From Agrobacterium salinitolerans (GTDB lineage Bacteria > Pseudomonadota > Alphaproteobacteria > Rhizobiales > Rhizobiaceae), in NCBI RefSeq assembly GCF_002008225.1, contig NZ_MRDH01000002.1, positions 124,001-188,000 on the forward strand: a stretch of DNA of 64,000 nt, given 5' to 3'. Made by a program: the position numbers and the translations under genes. Numbering within the stretch: the first letter of the stretch is position 1; every line of letters begins with the position of its first letter. Below the pieces are notes generated by a model, which saw only the letters and a list, made by a program, of their open reading frames with translations, did no database searches and was not told the DNA's origin. Of this stretch, positions 9,389-18,350 are shown one piece after another.

Positions 9389-10318
9389 TCACCCCTGATG
9401 CAGGACATGCGCGGCCTTCACAGCCGCCGACGCGCGGTTTTCGACGCCGAGCTTCACATAGATCTGCTCCAGATGCTTGTTCACGGTTCTGGCGGAAAGG
9501 CCGAGGATATCGCCGATATCGCGGTTGGATTTGCCTTTGGCAATCCACAACAGAACTTCCGATTCCCGCGTCGTCAGCGCAAAGTGGTCCTTCAGCAGAT
9601 GGTCGTCGGATTTCTCATTGGCGGCGGTCAGGCGGAAGAGATATTCGTCCGGTCCCATCGCGCCGAGGAAGGAGAGTTGCAAAGCGGGCCGCCCGGCCTC
9701 GGTGATCGTCAGCGGCGTGTCGCGGGCGGCATCCACCGTTGCCCGGTGCGAAAGCCAGCCGGAAATATGGGCAACGACAATCTCCAGCCCATCATCCCGG
9801 CCGGTCGCGGCATTGACCAGCCGCGTCGCCTGCGGGGTGGACCAGTGGATGGCGCCATTGGCGCGCACGGCCAGCAGATGGCGGCCGGCGGCGTCGAGGG
9901 CGACGCGGGCGCTTTGCGCCGAGCGGGCGTTGGAGAGATGCACGCGGATGCGGGCGCGCAGCTCGTCGATATTGATTGGCTTGGTCAGATAATCGACGCC
10001 GCCGGATTCGAGCGCCCGCACCACATGTTCGGTCTCTGTCAGCCCGGTCATGAAGATGACCGGCACCTGCGCCACCGCCGCATTAGCCTTCAGGCGACGG
10101 CAGGTCTCGAAACCGTCCATGGCCGGCATGACGGCATCGAGCAGGATGATGTCGGGCGTAATGCGTTCGGCAATGTTGAGCGCGGCCTGGCCGGAGGTGG
10201 CGATGAGGGCGGAAAAGCCGGATTGTTCCAGCGCGTCGGTGAGAAACCCCAGCGCTTCCGGGCTGTCATCCACCAGCAATACGATGTCTCTCGGGGCTGC
10301 CGCCGCCTGACCGCTCAT
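9389..10318 (-). CDS. response regulator with receiver and LuxR-type HTH domains
   Basis: A 309-residue response regulator. The N-terminal receiver (about 10-125) has the acidic pair LLVDDS (DD17-18), phosphoacceptor D61 in ILLDAVMPAMDGF, the T/K positions IFMTG and YLTKPINIDEL. The middle (about 135-240) is a PAS-like or unassigned sensory segment. The C-terminus (about 245-305) is a LuxR/FixJ-type helix-turn-helix with LTTRESEVLLWIAKGKSN and SARTVNKHLEQIY. Its start overlaps the stop of the upstream hybrid kinase by four bases, so the two are translationally coupled cognate partners. Regulon unknown; the nearest metabolic genes are the dehydrogenase upstream and glnII. Confidence 0.88.
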   Translation of the reverse strand: MSGQAAAAPRDIVLLVDDSPEALGFLTDALEQSGFSALIATSGQAALNIAERITPDIILLDAVMPAMDGFETCRRLKANAAVAQVPVIFMTGLTETEHVVRALESGGVDYLTKPINIDELRARIRVHLSNARSAQSARVALDAAGRHLLAVRANGAIHWSTPQATRLVNAATGRDDGLEIVVAHISGWLSHRATVDAARDTPLTITEAGRPALQLSFLGAMGPDEYLFRLTAANEKSDDHLLKDHFALTTRESEVLLWIAKGKSNRDIGDILGLSARTVNKHLEQIYVKLGVENRASAAVKAAHVLHQG

Positions 10319-13300
10319 GCCTTGCCGTCTCCCGTGTCTTTATCTGCAAACCGTTTGAGAAAATGCGCGTAACCGGCCAGATCGAAGGCCTGCACATAGG
10401 TGCCGAGCTCCCGCGTGAAGGGCAGGTTATCCGTGTTGCGGGCAAGATCGGCGAGTTTCGCCTCGATGCCGCGTATGTAGCCTATTTCGCCGAGCCGCTG
10501 CAAATCCTGGATATGAATTGCGCCGGGATGGATGATCTCGGCAGGGGGCTGCTGCTTTGGCGCGGGCGGCAGATCGGTATCGTAAATCCATTTCAGCCCG
10601 AGATGCACGGCGAGCCTGTCGCAGAGATGGCGGATATCGACCGGCTTGGCGATGGCGTCATTGTGGTTGTCCTCCCCCGCGCCAGCGACAGTGCCGTCGC
10701 CGATATTGGCCGAGAGCATGATGAGCGGGGCCGTCTGCCCTGCCTCGCGAAGCTTCGTCACCAGCTGCCAGCCGGTCATGCCGGGCATGGAAATATCGAT
10801 GAGGAAAAGGTCTGGCTTCACCCCTTCGATGAGGGTGAGGCATTCGGGGCCGGATTGCGCCGTCAGCACCACGAAATCGAGCGGCGAAAGCACCTGCCGC
10901 ATTAGTTCGCGGTGATCCTCATTGTCATCGACCACGACAATGGTGCGGCGCGGCCCGGAATAAGAGCGGATGGTCTTTTCCGCCGCTGGCGTCGTGCTTG
11001 GCCGGTGCACGGCAGACAGCATGAGGCGCACGCGGAAGATGGATCCCTCATCCTTTTCGCTGGAAACGGAAATCTCGCCACCGAGCGTATTGGTCAGAAG
11101 CCTTGTAATCGTCAGCCCCAGGCCAAGGCCGGGCATGGGCCGCACGCTTTCGGCCTCGCCGCGCTGGAAGGGTTCGTAGATGCGGGCGAGGTCCTTTTCC
11201 GCGATGCCGCGGCCGGTATCGGACACGGTGAAGCTTGCCACCTGGCTTCGATAACCGACATCGAAGGTGACCGCGCCCTCATCGGTGAATTTGATGGCGT
11301 TGGAGATGAGGTTGACGAGGATCTGGCGCAGCCGCTTTTCATCGGTGCGGACATATTGCGGCAGAGCGGGCGAGCGCTCGTGGCGGAATTCCAGGCCCTT
11401 GGCCTGCGCCTGCGGGCGGAACATATCGACGATCTGATCGAGGAAATCCTGAATGTTGATCTCGTTGGAATAGACCTGCAGGCGGCCCGCCTCGATCTTG
11501 GAAATATCGAGAAGCCCGTCGATCAAACCCGAGAGGTGGTCGGCGGAGCGGCGGATGACCTTGATCGCCGATTGGCGGGGAGGGGGGATGGTCTCGTCCC
11601 GCTCGAGGATTTGGGCATAACCGAGAACGGCGTTGAGCGGCGTGCGCAATTCGTGACTGAGGCCAACGACATACCGGCTCTTGGCGCGGTTGGCGGCCTC
11701 GGCCGTTTCCTTGGCGTCCTGAAGGGCGGCGTCGGTCTTTTTGTGGGCGGCGATTTCCTTCAGCAGTAGCGTGTTCTGGCGCGAGGATTCCTCTTCCGCC
11801 ACCACGCGGCTGTCATGGGCAAGCACAAGGAACCAGCAGACGATGCCGGCAATGACGGCGAAGACGAAAAACACGATGAGGATGGTGCGGTTGACCACAT
11901 CTGCCGTTGCCGGCGAGGCGGTGCCGACCTGATGGGCGATCATCGCCAATATGCCGCCGATGGCGGTGACGGCAATCGCCGCCGCCATCCCATAACGCCC
12001 CAGCCGGGTGGCGAGTTTGGCCACCAGCTGTCTCGGGAGAAAGGTTTTTGCGACAGTCGCGACCTGATAGTTGAGCTTGGCCTTGGGCTTGCACATGTCA
12101 TGGCAGCGGCTGTCCAGCGAGCAGCAGAGCGAACAGATCGGCGCCGCATAGGCGGGACACCAGGCCATGTCTTCCGGTTCGAAGGGGTGTTCGCAGATGG
12201 AGCAGGTGATGCTGCTCTCCTCGCGCCATTTCTGGCGCGGTTTGCGGGCGAGATAAAATTTGCCCTTCGTGCCCCAGGCAATCAGCGGCGAGGCGATGAA
12301 AGCGACGATGAGCGTCAGATAGGGCGCGAGCGATGCGGCGAGCGGCCCGAAGGCGCCGAAATGCGCCATTAGCGCAATTGTGGCCGAAAGCGTCATGGAA
12401 CCGACGCCGACGGGATTGATATCATAGAGATGGGCGCGCTTGAACTCGATGCCCGGTGGGGCAAGGCCGAGCGGCTTGTTGATGAAGAGATCGGCCGAAA
12501 TGGTGCAGAGCCACGCCATGGCGATGATGGAGAAGATGCCGAGCGTTTCTTCCAGCAGGCGGTAGATGCCGAGTTCCATCAGAAGCAGCGCGATCGCCAC
12601 ATTGAAGACCAGCCAGACGACGCGGCCGGGATGGCTGTGGGTGAGCCGCGAAAAGAAATTCGACCAGGCGAGCGAACCCGCATAGGCGTTCATGACATTG
12701 ATCTTCAGCTGCGAGACGACGACGAAGGCGACCATCAGCAGCATCGCCGCCGTCTGGTTGGGGATCATGTAGCCGAAGGCGGTGAGATACATCTGGGCCG
12801 GATCGGCGGCGCGGTCCACCGAGACGCCGGAGCTGAAGGTGAGCACGACAAGGAAGGAACCGGCCAGCAGCTTCGGCACGCCGACGACGACCCAACCGGC
12901 ACCCGCCAGAAACACCGCGAGGCGGTGGCGCAGCCGGCTCTGGCCTTCGGCCGGCAGGAAGCGCAGGAAGTCCACCTGTTCGCCGATCTGCGACATCAGC
13001 GCCAGAATGACGGCCGAGGCCGCGCCGAATTCCACGAGGTTGAAATCCGCCACGGTGCCGGGCGGGCCGGAGGCGTGGTGAATGCCGGCAAAGGCGCGCC
13101 AGAGATCGTATTTTTCCCAGTCCATCAGGGCGATGAAGATGAAGGGCAGGATATTCAGCACGATCCAGAAAGGCTGGGTGATGATCTGGAAACGGCTGAT
13201 GAGGCGCACGCCATGGGTGACGAGCGGAATGACCATGACGGCGGAGATGATGTAGCCGATCCAGAGCGGTATGCCGAGCGCCAGCTCCAGCGCGCCGGAC

Positions 13301-13710
13301 ATGATCGACGCCTCGATGGCAAAGAGCATGAAGGTGAAAGCGGCATAGATCAGCGAAGTGATGGTGGAGCCGATATAACCGAAGCTCGCGCCGCGCGTCA
13401 GGAGATCGATATCGACGCCGTGGCGGATGGCATAACGGCTGATCGGCAGGCCGACCGCGAGCATGGCAACGGCCGCGACGAGGATGGCGTAAAAGGCGTT
13501 GGTGGTGCCGTAGGACAGCGTGATCGCGCCGCCGATGGCTTCCAGCGCCAGAAAGGAAATCGCGCCGATGGCGGTGTGGGAAATGCGGTTGGAGGAAAAT
13601 TGCCGGGCGCTCTTGGCGGTGAAGCGCAGCGCATAATCTTCCAGCGTCTGGTTGGCGACCCAGCGGTTATATTCGCGCCTGACGGGGATGATGCGTTGCC
13701 GTGCCGCCAT
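10315..13710 (-). CDS. permease-hybrid histidine kinase fusion (NCS1-like transporter, Cys-rich linker, HisKA/HATPase, receiver)
   Basis: A 1131-residue fusion. Residues about 45-480 form a 12-helix nucleobase/cation symporter-1-like permease. Residues 503-540 hold eight cysteines (C503, C506, C518, C526, C529, C530, C536, C540), a probable metal-binding linker. Two more membrane helices follow (about 574-594 and 609-632), then a coiled coil, HisKA with H686 in GLSHELRTPLN, an HATPase domain (N-box LISNAIKF, G-boxes DTGRGIA and GLGLGL) and a receiver with D972 in FLIDISMPG. A C-terminal tail of about 95 residues is unassigned. The ATG at 13710 avoids overlap with the dehydrogenase gene. It is likely a transporter-type sensor whose ligand might be a purine, pyrimidine or related compound. 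Confidence 0.88.
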   Translation of the reverse strand: MAARQRIIPVRREYNRWVANQTLEDYALRFTAKSARQFSSNRISHTAIGAISFLALEAIGGAITLSYGTTNAFYAILVAAVAMLAVGLPISRYAIRHGVDIDLLTRGASFGYIGSTITSLIYAAFTFMLFAIEASIMSGALELALGIPLWIGYIISAVMVIPLVTHGVRLISRFQIITQPFWIVLNILPFIFIALMDWEKYDLWRAFAGIHHASGPPGTVADFNLVEFGAASAVILALMSQIGEQVDFLRFLPAEGQSRLRHRLAVFLAGAGWVVVGVPKLLAGSFLVVLTFSSGVSVDRAADPAQMYLTAFGYMIPNQTAAMLLMVAFVVVSQLKINVMNAYAGSLAWSNFFSRLTHSHPGRVVWLVFNVAIALLLMELGIYRLLEETLGIFSIIAMAWLCTISADLFINKPLGLAPPGIEFKRAHLYDINPVGVGSMTLSATIALMAHFGAFGPLAASLAPYLTLIVAFIASPLIAWGTKGKFYLARKPRQKWREESSITCSICEHPFEPEDMAWCPAYAAPICSLCCSLDSRCHDMCKPKAKLNYQVATVAKTFLPRQLVAKLATRLGRYGMAAAIAVTAIGGILAMIAHQVGTASPATADVVNRTILIVFFVFAVIAGIVCWFLVLAHDSRVVAEEESSRQNTLLLKEIAAHKKTDAALQDAKETAEAANRAKSRYVVGLSHELRTPLNAVLGYAQILERDETIPPPRQSAIKVIRRSADHLSGLIDGLLDISKIEAGRLQVYSNEINIQDFLDQIVDMFRPQAQAKGLEFRHERSPALPQYVRTDEKRLRQILVNLISNAIKFTDEGAVTFDVGYRSQVASFTVSDTGRGIAEKDLARIYEPFQRGEAESVRPMPGLGLGLTITRLLTNTLGGEISVSSEKDEGSIFRVRLMLSAVHRPSTTPAAEKTIRSYSGPRRTIVVVDDNEDHRELMRQVLSPLDFVVLTAQSGPECLTLIEGVKPDLFLIDISMPGMTGWQLVTKLREAGQTAPLIMLSANIGDGTVAGAGEDNHNDAIAKPVDIRHLCDRLAVHLGLKWIYDTDLPPAPKQQPPAEIIHPGAIHIQDLQRLGEIGYIRGIEAKLADLARNTDNLPFTRELGTYVQAFDLAGYAHFLKRFADKDTGDGKA

Positions 13711-13741
13711 GCCTATCGAGCGCCTTTCCGCAAGGGGCCTC

Positions 13742-14512
13742 TCACAGCCGCACCGACATGCCGCCATCCACCGTCAGCACATGGCCATTGACGAAGGAGG
13801 CCGCGTCGCTCGCCAGAAACAGGGCGGCACCGGCGATTTCATCCGGCCTGCCCCAGCGCTCCAGCGGCACGCGCAGCTTGGCAAAGGCAACCATCTCAGG
13901 ATTCTCGGCGAGCGCCGCATTGGTTTCGGTGGCGAACATGCCCGGCGCAATGGCGTTGCTGGTGATGCCGCGCGCGCCATATTCGACAGCGATTGCGCGC
14001 ATCAGTCCGGTCAGCCCCTGTTTGGCAACGGGATAGATCGCATCACCCGGCCTGACGATGTGGCCGAGAATGGAGGTGATGGTGATGATGCGGCCGTAAG
14101 CATTGGCATTCATGGCTTCAGCCGCGTCGCGCGAGAGCGAGATGGAGGAGGTGAGGTCGGTGCGGATAAGATCCAGCACGTCCTCGTCGCTGAATTCGGC
14201 AAGCGGACGGCGGTCGCGCGCACCGACATTGTTGACGAGGATATCGAGATGGCCGAACTCGCCCATGATACGGCGGACGAGGGCGCTTCCGGCGGCGGTA
14301 TCGGCGATATCGAAAGCGGCATAGTCGGCTTTTCCGCCGGCAGCGCGAATGATGCCCGCCGCCTGTTGCAGCGTCTCGGCGTTGCGGCCGGTCAGCCAGA
14401 CATGGGCGCCCGCTTCGGCAAAGGCGCTGGCGATTTCGAAACCAAGGCCGCGACCGCTGCCGGTAATAACGGCGATGCGGTTTTCGAGAGAGAATTTCTG
14501 GAGAATGCCCAT
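13742..14512 (-). CDS. short-chain dehydrogenase/reductase
   Basis: A 256-residue classical SDR. The cofactor motif TGSGRGLG (about residues 17-24), NNVGA (about 93-97), catalytic serine in ITSILG and the YPVAK pair are all present, and it ends in the usual FVNGHVLTVDGG. The sequence is closest in style to gluconate 5-dehydrogenase and 3-oxoacyl reductases, but the substrate cannot be decided. It is the first gene of a probable three-gene operon with the permease-kinase fusion (31 bases downstream) and its response regulator, suggesting a metabolic link to the ligand sensed by that kinase. Confidence 0.85.
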   Translation of the reverse strand: MGILQKFSLENRIAVITGSGRGLGFEIASAFAEAGAHVWLTGRNAETLQQAAGIIRAAGGKADYAAFDIADTAAGSALVRRIMGEFGHLDILVNNVGARDRRPLAEFSDEDVLDLIRTDLTSSISLSRDAAEAMNANAYGRIITITSILGHIVRPGDAIYPVAKQGLTGLMRAIAVEYGARGITSNAIAPGMFATETNAALAENPEMVAFAKLRVPLERWGRPDEIAGAALFLASDAASFVNGHVLTVDGGMSVRL

Positions 14513-14685
14513 CGCTCACCTTCTTGCTTGAGAGCATCGGACCGAAAACGATGTTGCGGTTTTCGGAAAACCCGAGGCTGTTGGTCAAAGCCACGCCGCT
14601 TGTTTGAGCTTGCGTATGGGAAGACTATGCCGTGTGCGGCGCTCGGCGAAAGGTCGCCTGTCCGGTCCGGCCGTTCGGTGGACAT

Positions 14686-14719
14686 AAAAATGGCGTCGCC
14701 CGGTTGCGGGCGACGCCAT
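14686..14719 (-). terminator. intrinsic terminator of glnII
   Basis: ATGGCGTCGCCCG pairs perfectly with CGGGCGACGCCAT around a CAAC tetraloop on the reverse strand, followed by TTTTT. It starts about 12 bases after the glnII stop codon. Confidence 0.92.
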
Positions 14720-14730
14720 GTCTTGGGTTA

Positions 14731-15765
14731 TCAGGCAGCAGCCGACTTTGCGAGCGGCACTTCCGCGATCGTCTTCAGAACGACGGAAGCGATCTGGTAC
14801 GGGCAGCCCTGTGAGTTCGGACGACGGTCTTCGAGGTAACCCTTGTAACCGTTGTTGACGAAGGAATGCGGAACGCGGATCGAGGCGCCACGGTCGGCAA
14901 CGCCGTAGGAGAACTTGTTCCACGGAGCGGTTTCGTGCTTGCCGGTCAGGCGCATGTGGTTGTCCGGACCGTAAACGTCGATGTGCTCTTTCCAGTTCTT
15001 GGCAAAAGCGGCCATGAGGGCTTCGAAATATTCCTTGCCGCCAACTTCGCGCATGAACTTGGTGGAGAAGTTGCAGTGCATGCCCGAACCGTTCCAGTCG
15101 GTATCGCCGAGCGGCTTGCAATGGAATTCGACGTCGATGCCGTACTGTTCGCAAAGGCGCAGCAGCAGGTAACGGGCGATCCAGATCTGGTCGGCGGCGC
15201 GCTTGGAGCCCTTGCCGAATACCTGGAATTCCCACTGGCCCTTCGCCACTTCGGCGTTGATGCCTTCGTGGTTGATGCCGGCTTCGAGGCACAGATCGAG
15301 GTGCTCTTCAACGATTTCGCGGGCAACCGAACCGACGTTCTTGAAGCCGACGCCCGTGTAGTAAGGACCCTGCGGAGCCGGGTAACCCTGTTCCGGGAAG
15401 CCGAGCGGGCGGCCGTCCTGGTAGAAGAAATATTCCTGCTCGAAGCCGAACCATGCATCTTCGTCGTCGAGGATGGTGGCGCGGCTGTTCGACGGATGCG
15501 GGGTGACGCCATCGGGCATCATGACTTCGCACATGACGAGCGCGCCGTTGGAGCGGGCCGGATCCGGGTAGATCGCGACGGGCTTCAGCACGCAATCGGA
15601 AGAGTGGCCTTCGGCCTGCTGCGTGGAAGAGCCGTCAAAGCCCCAAAGCGGCAGCTGCTCGAGTGTCGGGAATTCATCGAATTCCTTGATCTGGGTTTTG
15701 CCGCGCAGGTTGGGGACCGGCTTGTATCCGTCCAGCCAGATGTACTCGAGTTTGAACTTAGTCAT
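14731..15765 (-). CDS. glnII: type II glutamine synthetase
   Basis: A 344-residue eukaryote-like glutamine synthetase (GSII) that condenses glutamate and ammonia using ATP. Diagnostic features: LEYIWLDGYKPVPNLRGKT at the N-terminus, LPLWGFDGSSTQQAEG, the EQEYFFYQ metal-ligand region, NHEGINAEVAKGQWEFQ, the ATP-site region PLGDTDWNGSGMHCNFSTKF and DRGASIRVP. The length is normal for rhizobial GSII and shorter than GSI. The ATG at 15765 follows GAGAGG. A sigma-54 promoter lies about 100 bases upstream, so expression is expected to be NtrC-dependent and limited to nitrogen shortage. Monocistronic with its own terminator. Confidence 0.96.
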   Translation of the reverse strand: MTKFKLEYIWLDGYKPVPNLRGKTQIKEFDEFPTLEQLPLWGFDGSSTQQAEGHSSDCVLKPVAIYPDPARSNGALVMCEVMMPDGVTPHPSNSRATILDDEDAWFGFEQEYFFYQDGRPLGFPEQGYPAPQGPYYTGVGFKNVGSVAREIVEEHLDLCLEAGINHEGINAEVAKGQWEFQVFGKGSKRAADQIWIARYLLLRLCEQYGIDVEFHCKPLGDTDWNGSGMHCNFSTKFMREVGGKEYFEALMAAFAKNWKEHIDVYGPDNHMRLTGKHETAPWNKFSYGVADRGASIRVPHSFVNNGYKGYLEDRRPNSQGCPYQIASVVLKTIAEVPLAKSAAA

Positions 15766-15860
15766 TACGAACCTCTCATAGGTAACAATGCGAAGCCTTG
15801 AGGCCTCCCGTGGCTTTCGCCACCGGAAGCGCATTCGCGTTCAAGGGCTGACCCCTTAGA

Positions 15861-15876
15861 TGCATGCCGCGTGCCA
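15861..15876 (-). promoter_or_regulatory. sigma-54 (-24/-12) promoter of glnII
   Basis: On the reverse strand TGGCACGCGGCATGCA matches the RpoN consensus TGGCACG-N4-TTGCA with a single mismatch. It lies about 96 bases upstream of the glnII ATG. A possible NtrC half-site (reverse strand TTGCACCGCAGCAGGGCAT, around 16041-16057) sits about 170 bases further upstream. The rest of the 490-base interval between glnII and the DUF2735 gene shows no other gene. Confidence 0.78.
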
Positions 15877-16256
15877 GATTGGCGATATCTGGCGATTTTT
15901 TCGAAAAATCTTTCAAGGCCCATGTCGCTCAGCGGCTGCGATATCGCCCACGCGCGCTTCTGCTGCGCTGCGGCAGGTAAATTCACCCCTCATGTTTCAT
16001 CATTGAATCCTGATAGATAGCCGGCGTGCTCTTGGGAAATGCCCTGCTGCGGTGCAATGATTTCGATTGCGCGCGAGGGATTGGCAATTGCCCCAAAAAC
16101 CGGCGCTTTCGGAATGGTTTTTCTTGTAGAAGAGGCGATTAATGCCTATATTTTTCGCAGGGTGATTTTTTTTTAATCAAACGGAGCGAATCCGGGTTTT
16201 AAGGGTTTGCTCCTGATACCAAAGTGCTTCGATGCAAACAGAGTGAGATGACCGAA

Positions 16257-16454
16257 ATGGCGACTGGCTTTCATCGTGAGACGGCGACGATCTATCAATT
16301 CCCGAATGGCGGGCGCGCGGGCGTGTCCAAGTTCCGCAACAGCGGGCTAAGTGACCTCGAGCGCGAGGCGCGGGAGCCGCATGTGGATTTTGGCTCGTGG
16401 TATCACGACGAGGCGATCCGTGACGAAGAGCGGGACGGCAAGCCGCATTCTTGA
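16257..16454 (+). CDS. DUF2735 family small protein
   Basis: A 65-residue soluble protein beginning MATGFHRETATIYQFP, which is the DUF2735 signature. The remainder is polar, with the segment SDLEREAREPHVDFGSWYHD. No cysteine, signal or membrane segment is seen. The gene is divergent from glnII; DUF2735 genes commonly sit next to glnII in rhizobia, suggesting shared nitrogen control, though no sigma-54 site faces this gene. Alternative in-frame starts are ATG 16248 (with AGAGTGAG close by) and GTG 16224. Function is unknown. Confidence 0.72.
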   Translation: MATGFHRETATIYQFPNGGRAGVSKFRNSGLSDLEREAREPHVDFGSWYHDEAIRDEERDGKPHS

Positions 16455-16475
16455 TGTGAGGACGTTGCCGCGAAT

Positions 16476-16598
16476 TTCTTCTCCCCGAGGGGGAGAAGGT
16501 GGCCCGAAGGGTCGGATGAGGGCGTAACCCCTCCGTATATATTGACGCTCGCCCCCTCATCCCGCTGCCGCGGACTTCTCCCCGAGGGGGAGAAGAAA
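16476..16598. repeat. palindromic intergenic repeat, family B, copy 2
   Basis: Arms TTTCTTCTCCCCGAGGGGGA... and ...GAGGGGGAGAAGAAA enclose a variable centre between GGATGAGGGCG and CGCCCCCTCATCC. It lies between the DUF2735 gene and urtA. The left arm carries the GGCCCGAAGGGTC subtype and the right arm the CCGCTGCCGCGGAC subtype. Confidence 0.83.
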
Positions 16599-16684
16599 CA
16601 AGGGGAGACGTCTCTCTCCATATAGGTAGTTCCGCCCTGGGCGCTAATCTCCCAACCCCCCACTGCAGCTTTCGCCACCCCGAC

Positions 16685-16700
16685 TACGTCAATTGACGTA
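16685..16700. promoter_or_regulatory. perfect 16-base palindrome upstream of urtA, candidate operator
   Basis: TACGTCAATTGACGTA is a perfect palindrome 99 bases before the urtA start, in the otherwise gene-free stretch 16599-16798. Its symmetry, length and position suit a dimeric transcription factor. I do not recognise the regulator. A small hairpin-forming sequence (CAGCGGC / GCCGCTG, 16739-16759) follows in the probable leader. Confidence 0.5.
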
Positions 16701-16798
16701 TACGGTTTCGCGCTCGCGAGATCGATAGTCCCTCTCAGCAGCGGCCGCAGATGCCGCTGAGCCTCCACGAGAGGCCAACAAGGAGAGGGGTTCTTCCG

Positions 16799-18088
16799 AT
16801 GATATTCCGCAAGACGCTTAGTGCCGCGCTGCTTGGCGCGATCCTGTCCACCACCGCCTTCCATGGCGCTTTTGCCGCAGACGACACCATCAAGGTCGGC
16901 GTGCTGCATTCGCTGTCCGGCACCATGGCGATTTCAGAGACGACGCTGAAAGACGCCATGCTGATGCTCATCGACGAGCAGAACAAGAAGGGTGGCGTGC
17001 TCGGCAAGAAACTCGAAGCCGTCGTGGTCGATCCGGCCTCCGACTGGCCGCTCTTCGCCGAAAAGGCTCGTCAGCTGATTTCGCAGGACAAGGTCGCCGC
17101 CGTTTTCGGCTGCTGGACCTCGTCGTCGCGCAAATCCGTTCTGCCGGTTTTCGAAGAGCTGAACTCCATCCTGTTCTATCCGGTTCAGTATGAGGGTGAA
17201 GAATCCTCGCGCAACATTTTCTACACGGGTGCAGCACCCAACCAGCAGGCCATTCCGGCCGTCGATTACCTCGCCAATACCGAAGGCGTCGAGCGTTGGG
17301 TTCTGGCCGGCACGGACTATGTCTATCCGCAGACCACCAACAAGATCCTGAAGGCCTACCTGATGTCGAAGGGCGTCAAGGAAGAGGACATCATGATCAA
17401 CTACACGCCGTTCGGTCATTCCGACTGGCAGACGATCGTATCCGACATCAAGAAATTCGGCTCGGCCGGCAAGAAGACCGCCGTTGTCTCCACCATCAAT
17501 GGTGACGCCAACGTGCCTTTCTACAAGGAACTGGCGAACCAGGGCATCAAGGCCGAGGACATTCCGGTCGTCGCCTTCTCCGTGGGCGAAGAAGAGCTTG
17601 CCGGTCTCGATACCGCGCCGCTGGTCGGCCACCTTGCCGCCTGGAACTATTTCCAGTCCGTCGATGCTCCCGTCAATGCCGAGTTCATCAAGACCTGGCA
17701 TGCCTTCACCAAGAACGACAAGCGCGTGACCAACGACCCGATGGAAGCCGCCTATATCGGCTTCAACGCCTGGGTAAAGGCTGTCGAGGCCGCCGGCACC
17801 ACCGATACGGACCAGGTTCTGGACAGTATCATCGGCGTCTCCGTGCCGAACCTTTCGGGCGGTTACTCCACCGTGATGCCGAACCACCACATCACCAAGC
17901 CGGTGCTGATCGGCGAAATCCAGGCCGACGGCCAGTTCGAGATCGTGCAGCAGACACCGCAGGTGGTGGGTGACGAATGGTCGGATTACCTGCCGGACTC
18001 GAAGGATCTGATCTCGGACTGGAGAAAGCCGATGTCCTGCGGCAACTTCAACGTGGCCACGGGCAAGTGCGGCGGCAAGGGTAGCTGA
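16799..18088 (+). CDS. urtA: urea ABC transporter substrate-binding protein UrtA
   Basis: A 429-residue periplasmic binding protein with a signal peptide (cleavage near AFAADD, residue 22). The segments VFGCWTSSSRKSVLPVFEE, LFYPVQYEGEE and YTGAAPNQQ are UrtA hallmarks and distinguish it from LivK. The start at 16799 has a strong AGGAGAGGGG site; the frame is open from 16751 but the upstream part has no signal-peptide logic. It is separated from urtB by 262 bases holding a family C palindrome, which may lower or stabilise expression of the binding protein relative to the membrane genes. Together with the urease genes downstream it defines urea uptake and breakdown. Confidence 0.95.
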   Translation: MIFRKTLSAALLGAILSTTAFHGAFAADDTIKVGVLHSLSGTMAISETTLKDAMLMLIDEQNKKGGVLGKKLEAVVVDPASDWPLFAEKARQLISQDKVAAVFGCWTSSSRKSVLPVFEELNSILFYPVQYEGEESSRNIFYTGAAPNQQAIPAVDYLANTEGVERWVLAGTDYVYPQTTNKILKAYLMSKGVKEEDIMINYTPFGHSDWQTIVSDIKKFGSAGKKTAVVSTINGDANVPFYKELANQGIKAEDIPVVAFSVGEEELAGLDTAPLVGHLAAWNYFQSVDAPVNAEFIKTWHAFTKNDKRVTNDPMEAAYIGFNAWVKAVEAAGTTDTDQVLDSIIGVSVPNLSGGYSTVMPNHHITKPVLIGEIQADGQFEIVQQTPQVVGDEWSDYLPDSKDLISDWRKPMSCGNFNVATGKCGGKGS

Positions 18089-18150
18089 TTAGCAGGAGCA
18101 CTGCGATGCCGGTCAGCATTGTCTGACTGGCATCATTTCCCCAAACGCGA

Positions 18151-18261
18151 CGTCATCCTCGGGCTTGACCCGAGGATCCACTGCCACGATCCCCGAACTC
18201 TTCGTCAGCGCAACTTTGCGACTGCCGGGATGGATCCTCGGGTCAAGCCCGAGGATGACGT
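18151..18261. repeat. palindromic intergenic repeat, family C, copy 1
   Basis: ACGTCATCCTCGGGCTTGAC continuing to CCGAGGATCCA is repeated in reverse complement at the right end (TGGATCCTCGGGTCAAGCCC then GAGGATGACGT), with about 47 bases between. Other copies are at 30391-30463 and 38704-38792. It occupies the urtA-urtB gap. Confidence 0.87.
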
Positions 18262-18350
18262 CGAGAGGAGGGGAGTTTGAAGGTGAAGCGCCTTCGCCAA
18301 AGTTTGCGCGCCAGTGATACGGTGCAGGCTTCCAAGGGGGACTTGGGACT

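Noticed and set aside
13711-13767. Earlier start for the permease-kinase fusion
   Set aside because: It would overlap the dehydrogenase gene by 26 bases and adds a cysteine/arginine-rich stretch with no match to the permease fold.
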